The notes below the pieces were generated by a model. It was not told the DNA's origin, ran no database searches, and saw only the letters and a list, made by a program, of their open reading frames with translations. DNA of 7,559 nt from the NCBI GenBank assembly GCA_001795115.1, contig MGNI01000197.1, forward strand, positions 1,932-9,490, in the 5' to 3' direction. The translations under genes were made by a program, and so were the position numbers. Positions 4,677 to 7,559 of this stretch are shown piece by piece. The stretch is from Chloroflexi bacterium RBG_16_48_8 (GTDB lineage Bacteria > Chloroflexota > Anaerolineae > Anaerolineales > E44-bin32). How positions within the stretch are numbered: the first letter of the stretch is position 1; each line of letters starts with the position of its first letter.

Positions 4677-5708
4677 ATGAGTAAAGTTACGCCCATCACC
4701 CGCAGGAAAAAAGATCATATCCTGATCAATCTCAAAGAAGATGTGAGCTCTGCGCTTACAACGGGTCTTGAGCAAATTCAGCTTGAGCACAATGCCGTTC
4801 CTGAACTGAGTTTAAACCAAATCGATCTATCTACCTCCTTCCTAGGTCATCTATTACATGCTCCCCTTCTGATCTCATCCATGACCGGCGGCACTCCCGA
4901 AGCCGAGAAGATCAACATCGCACTTGCTGAGGCCGCACAAGCTCGAAACGTTGCTATGGGTCTTGGATCTCAACGTGCGACCCTTGAAGATCCAATGATT
5001 AAAAGCACCTACCATGTTCGGGCTTATGCCCCTGGCATCCTTTTATTTGCGAATCTGGGTGCAGTCCAATTGAATTATGGCTTTGGCATCGATGATTGTC
5101 TGAAGGTGGTAGAGGATGTTGAAGCTAATGCACTCTTCTTACATTTCAATCCACTCCAAGAAGCGCTTCAACCAGAGGGGGATACGAACTTTGTTGGTCT
5201 CCTCCCCAAAATTGAGAAAGTCTGCCGCAAACTACCTGTCCCTATTGTTGCCAAGGAAGTAGGCTGGGGGCTTTCCGCAAATGTGGCCAAACGTCTAGTG
5301 GATGTCGGCATTGCCGCAATCGATGTATCCGGTGCAGGTGGTACTTCTTGGTCCCAAGTTGAGATGCATCGGGCGGAAACTGAACAACAAAGAAAGCTAG
5401 CTTCAACATTTGTATCTTGGGGAATCCCAACCGCTCAAGCGATTCTGGATGTCCGCGATGCGCTTCCAGAAATTCCCATCATTGCCTCAGGTGGATTGAA
5501 ATCAGGTTTGGATATTGCCAAATGCATTGCTCTCGGAGCAAACCTGGGTGGCATGGCCGGCCCCTTCCTGCATTCCGCGGTGAAATCAACCGAGGCTGTT
5601 GTGGAACGTATCGATTTAATCATTGCAGAAATTCGTATTTGCATGTTCGCTACTGGGTGCCCTGATCTGCAGAGCCTGGGGAAAGCACAGATCCTCCCCT
5701 CAAAATGA
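4677..5708 (+). CDS. fni: Type 2 isopentenyl-diphosphate delta-isomerase (FMN-dependent)
   Basis: The protein has 343 residues from ATG 4677, the usual family length. The earlier in-frame ATG 4647 lies inside the promoter -10 box. Neither start has a clear Shine-Dalgarno. Family signatures in order are RRKKDHI (9-15), LLISSMTGGTPEAEKIN (64-80), LGSQRA (96-101), ANLGAVQLNYG (125-135), the catalytic and metal-binding NPLQEALQPEGD (158-169), VAKEVGWGLS (191-200), DVSGAGGTSW (216-225) and the FMN phosphate-binding ASGGLKSG (270-277) with GPFL (295-298). The enzyme interconverts IPP and DMAPP using reduced FMN and Mg in the cytoplasm, supplying the allylic primer for prenyl chains. It overlaps the downstream prenyl synthase by ATGA, matching a shared pathway. 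Confusion with lactate-oxidase-type FMN enzymes is unlikely given the QEALQPEGD motif. Confidence 0.94.
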   Translation: MSKVTPITRRKKDHILINLKEDVSSALTTGLEQIQLEHNAVPELSLNQIDLSTSFLGHLLHAPLLISSMTGGTPEAEKINIALAEAAQARNVAMGLGSQRATLEDPMIKSTYHVRAYAPGILLFANLGAVQLNYGFGIDDCLKVVEDVEANALFLHFNPLQEALQPEGDTNFVGLLPKIEKVCRKLPVPIVAKEVGWGLSANVAKRLVDVGIAAIDVSGAGGTSWSQVEMHRAETEQQRKLASTFVSWGIPTAQAILDVRDALPEIPIIASGGLKSGLDIAKCIALGANLGGMAGPFLHSAVKSTEAVVERIDLIIAEIRICMFATGCPDLQSLGKAQILPSK

Positions 5709-6727
5709 TGAATCAGACGTTCCATTCCCCCCTCTTACAGATAATGAGAGAAGCCATTGAAGAAGATCTTAGAGCTTCTTTGGCTCCTCTGCAGAATGAG
5801 CATGGTGCTGATATGGCTGAGATGATCGCCTACCACCTTGGCTGGGATGAGCGTGAGAGACAAAGTTCTGGGAAAAGGATCCGACCGCTATTAGGGCTGC
5901 TTTGTTGTGCTACGGTAGGAGGAGAATGGGCTACTGCGATCCCAGCCGCCTCCGCCATTGAACTTATTCATAATTTCTCACTTGTACATGATGATATTGA
6001 AGACAACAGCGAAACCAGAAGAGGCAAACCGACCCTGTGGAAGCGATGGGGCATCGCTAAAGCGATCAACCTTGGCGACGCTATCTTTGTCCTTTCACGT
6101 CTGGCTTTTTATAAATTTACAGATCCCAAAATTCCGCCCGAAAGACTATTGAAGGTACTCCATATTCTCGACGAAGCCTGCCTGGAGCTCACCATAGGCC
6201 AACAGTTGGATTTGGCATTTGAAGAGCTTGAGGTTGTAGAATTAGAGACCTACTTACGCATGATTTACGGGAAGACCTCCGCACTTGTGGCTGCAGCAAC
6301 AATGTGTGGAGGGATTATTGCAGGAGCCAAGGACTCCACAATTGCTATCCTTCATGAGTATGGTCATCATCTCGGTCTTGCTTTCCAGATTCGAGATGAC
6401 ATCCTTGGCATTTGGGGAGAGACTGCCATCACTGGCAAACCGACGGATGATGACCTCCGATCCAGGAAAAAAACCCTTCCCATTCTTTACGGACTGAAGC
6501 AATCACAAGAATTCAAGGGACTTTGGGAGACGAAGCGTGTTGATGATGAGATCCTGGTGGCAATGCGCCAAGCATTGGAGAGTTCAGAAGCCCTACACTA
6601 TTGCAATGAGAGGGCAGAAGCCCACACACAGTCAGCCTTGACTGCCCTGACTTCATTAAACGGGCGGGACCCTTACCAACTGGAACTATCCAACCTCACG
6701 CATAACCTTCTCAATCGCAATCTTTAG
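5705..6727 (+). CDS. Short-chain polyprenyl diphosphate synthase (FPP/GGPP synthase type)
   Basis: The protein has 340 residues. The ATG overlaps the isomerase TGA; a second ATG follows at 5708. No clear Shine-Dalgarno precedes it, so translational coupling is likely. Motifs are GKRIRP (56-61), the first Asp-rich motif DDIED (96-100) followed by TRRGKPT (104-110), GQQLDL (165-170), MIYGKTSAL (186-194), the second Asp motif FQIRDDILGIWG (227-238), and TGKPTDDDLRSRKKTLP (243-259). It condenses DMAPP or allylic diphosphates with IPP using Mg bound by both Asp motifs. The first motif has the simple DDxxD form with Phe91 five residues before it, as in archaeal-type GGPP synthases, so a C20 product is favoured but C15 is possible. 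The product could feed quinones, carotenoids or polyprenyl lipids. A strong terminator follows, ending the operon. Confidence 0.9.
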   Translation: MMNQTFHSPLLQIMREAIEEDLRASLAPLQNEHGADMAEMIAYHLGWDERERQSSGKRIRPLLGLLCCATVGGEWATAIPAASAIELIHNFSLVHDDIEDNSETRRGKPTLWKRWGIAKAINLGDAIFVLSRLAFYKFTDPKIPPERLLKVLHILDEACLELTIGQQLDLAFEELEVVELETYLRMIYGKTSALVAAATMCGGIIAGAKDSTIAILHEYGHHLGLAFQIRDDILGIWGETAITGKPTDDDLRSRKKTLPILYGLKQSQEFKGLWETKRVDDEILVAMRQALESSEALHYCNERAEAHTQSALTALTSLNGRDPYQLELSNLTHNLLNRNL

Positions 6728-6796
6728 CTCGGTCGGATCATTTTCCCAGCCAATGAGTCACTTATTTTAAACAAGACTGTTCATCCGTGAGGAACC

Positions 6797-6850
6797 GGCA
6801 GATGCAGGTGTGGGGGGTCCCCTCCCCACACCTGCATCTGCCTCTCTTTT
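6797..6850 (+). terminator. Very strong Rho-independent terminator after the prenyl synthase
   Basis: An uninterrupted 19-bp stem pairs 6797-6815 with 6824-6842 (GGCAGATGCAGGTGTGGGG and its complement). It can extend by a G-C and a G-T pair to a TCCC loop. It is followed by TCTCTTTT (6843-6850). No T-run flanks it on the other strand, so it acts in the plus direction. The stem starts 70 bases after the stop; apart from it I see nothing in 6728-6900. Confidence 0.9.
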
Positions 6851-6917
6851 CGATTCTGAAGGGCTTGTTAAGATGAACTCATTCATTGCCTCTACAATAA
6901 CTGATCATGACCTCTCG

Positions 6918-6945
6918 TTGCACCGAACTTTACTCATGCTATAAT
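6918..6945 (+). promoter_or_regulatory. Extended -10 promoter for the protein kinase gene
   Basis: TGCTATAAT (6937-6945) is a perfect extended -10 (TGnTATAAT). The -35 is weak: TTGCAC at 6918-6923, spacer 16. The expected transcript start is near 6952, giving a leader of about 17 bases with GAGG at 6962-6965. Confidence 0.7.
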
Positions 6946-6968
6946 CGGCCTAATTGGTAGTGAGGAAT

Positions 6969-7559
6969 ATGCGTAGGACAACGCGAACACTTGGCGGTAC
7001 TTCTAGTTCAGAAGGAAATCTTGGGCAGCTCCAGTCGGGGGTTACCCTCCAGGACCGTTATCTTATTCTTGGAATCCTTGGATCAGGAGGGATGAGTTCC
7101 GTCTATAAAGGTCGTGATTTACACTTCCCTAATGTTACCAAACTGGTTGCAGTGAAAGAAATGGTGAACCTGGCTGCTGATCCAACCATGCATGAGATGG
7201 TGGTGAGGAACTTTGAGCGCGAAGCAGACCTTTTAGCTACCCTTTCTCATCCTGCTATCCCCCGGATTTATGACTATTTTACCCAAGACGATAGCTCCTT
7301 TCTCGTAATGGAGTTCATCGAGGGGAAAGACCTTGAAGCGATCATCAGGGAAACAGAAGGTTTTCTTGATGAAAAGAAGGTGATCAATTGGGCTATCGAG
7401 TTATGCGATGTTTTAGCTTACCTGCACAGCCACCAACCTCAACCTGTCATTTTTAGAGACATGAAACCTTCCAATGTGATGGTTGACAAGCATGGCCATA
7501 TCTATCTCATCGATTTCGGTATCGCCCGGGTCTTTCAGCCCGGGCAAAAAGGTACCATG
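6969..7559 (+). CDS. Serine/threonine protein kinase, N-terminal part (cut by the window end)
   Basis: ATG 6969 follows GAGG (6962-6965) at a short 3-base gap and the frame stays open to the window end, giving 197 residues. An in-frame GTG at 6960 is a less supported alternative. After about 27 Ser/Thr/Gly-rich residues comes a Hanks-type kinase domain: YLILGILGSGGMSSVYKG (31-48, Gly-rich loop), VAVKEM with ATP-anchoring K63, FEREADLLATLSHPAI with helix-C E85, hinge LVMEFIEGKDL (112-122), catalytic IFRDMKPSN (161-169; D164, K166, N169), and IDFGIAR (181-187; D182 of DFG). The usual HRD is FRD here. All core catalytic residues present suggest an active kinase that phosphorylates Ser/Thr of unknown targets. 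The activation loop, C-lobe and any membrane or sensor domain lie beyond the window, so its signal cannot be guessed. Confidence 0.92.
   Translation, partial: MRRTTRTLGGTSSSEGNLGQLQSGVTLQDRYLILGILGSGGMSSVYKGRDLHFPNVTKLVAVKEMVNLAADPTMHEMVVRNFEREADLLATLSHPAIPRIYDYFTQDDSSFLVMEFIEGKDLEAIIRETEGFLDEKKVINWAIELCDVLAYLHSHQPQPVIFRDMKPSNVMVDKHGHIYLIDFGIARVFQPGQKGTM

Noticed and set aside
4554..4790. Minus-strand open frame across the divergent promoter region
   Set aside because: It overlaps both promoters and the isomerase start, has no recognisable motif or ribosome site, and is a shadow frame.
6728..6968. Possible small gene or RNA gene between the prenyl synthase and the kinase
   Set aside because: Only the terminator and the kinase promoter are visible; a TACAAT at 6893-6898 lacks a usable -35 and any gene behind it.

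Overview
The window most resembles a chromosomal segment of a Chloroflexota bacterium, probably Anaerolineae. This rests on how the proteins read from memory (the hot-dog thioesterase, the Cys-containing magnesium-chelatase-type ATPase, the GtrA protein, the type 2 IPP isomerase next to a short-chain prenyl synthase, and the Ser/Thr kinase), not on a database search. Base composition looks balanced and even throughout. There are no IS elements, RNA genes or CRISPR arrays, so this looks like ordinary chromosome rather than a mobile island.

Layout. (1) Bases 2-553: 3' end of a plus-strand gene for a beta-propeller-like (TolB/WD40-type) protein, closed by a hairpin plus T-run at 578-608. (2) 621-2065: two overlapping genes, a UDP-glucuronate decarboxylase-type SDR and a GtrA-family membrane protein, suggesting nucleotide-sugar supply and lipid-linked sugar handling for the envelope. 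(3) 2104-4235: a probable three-gene operon with its own TATAAT promoter and an 18-bp palindrome in the leader. It encodes a small repeat protein (beta-flower-like), a hot-dog acyl-CoA thioesterase that apparently starts at CTG, and a BchI/ChlI-type AAA+ ATPase; all three are joined by stop/start overlaps. (4) 4312-4548, minus strand: an acyl carrier protein, with a hairpin terminator in the convergent gap. (5) 4590-4648: two promoters back to back, one for the acp gene and one for the next operon. (6) 4677-6727: type 2 isopentenyl-diphosphate isomerase overlapping a short-chain polyprenyl diphosphate synthase, ended by a very strong hairpin terminator at 6797-6850. (7) 6969-7559: N-terminal part of a Ser/Thr protein kinase behind an extended -10 promoter, cut by the window end.

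Functionally the isomerase and prenyl synthase form an obvious pair: the first makes DMAPP from IPP and the second condenses it with IPP to longer prenyl diphosphates. The decarboxylase and GtrA protein plausibly serve glycan building. The beta-flower/thioesterase/ATPase operon has no obvious shared pathway and is the most open question here. No chelatase H or D subunit is visible, so tetrapyrrole metalation should not be assumed. I see no convincing undescribed defence or mobile system. The items most worth checking are the CTG start, a 22-bp perfect palindrome inside the thioesterase gene, the paired divergent promoters, and the partnerless chelatase-type ATPase.
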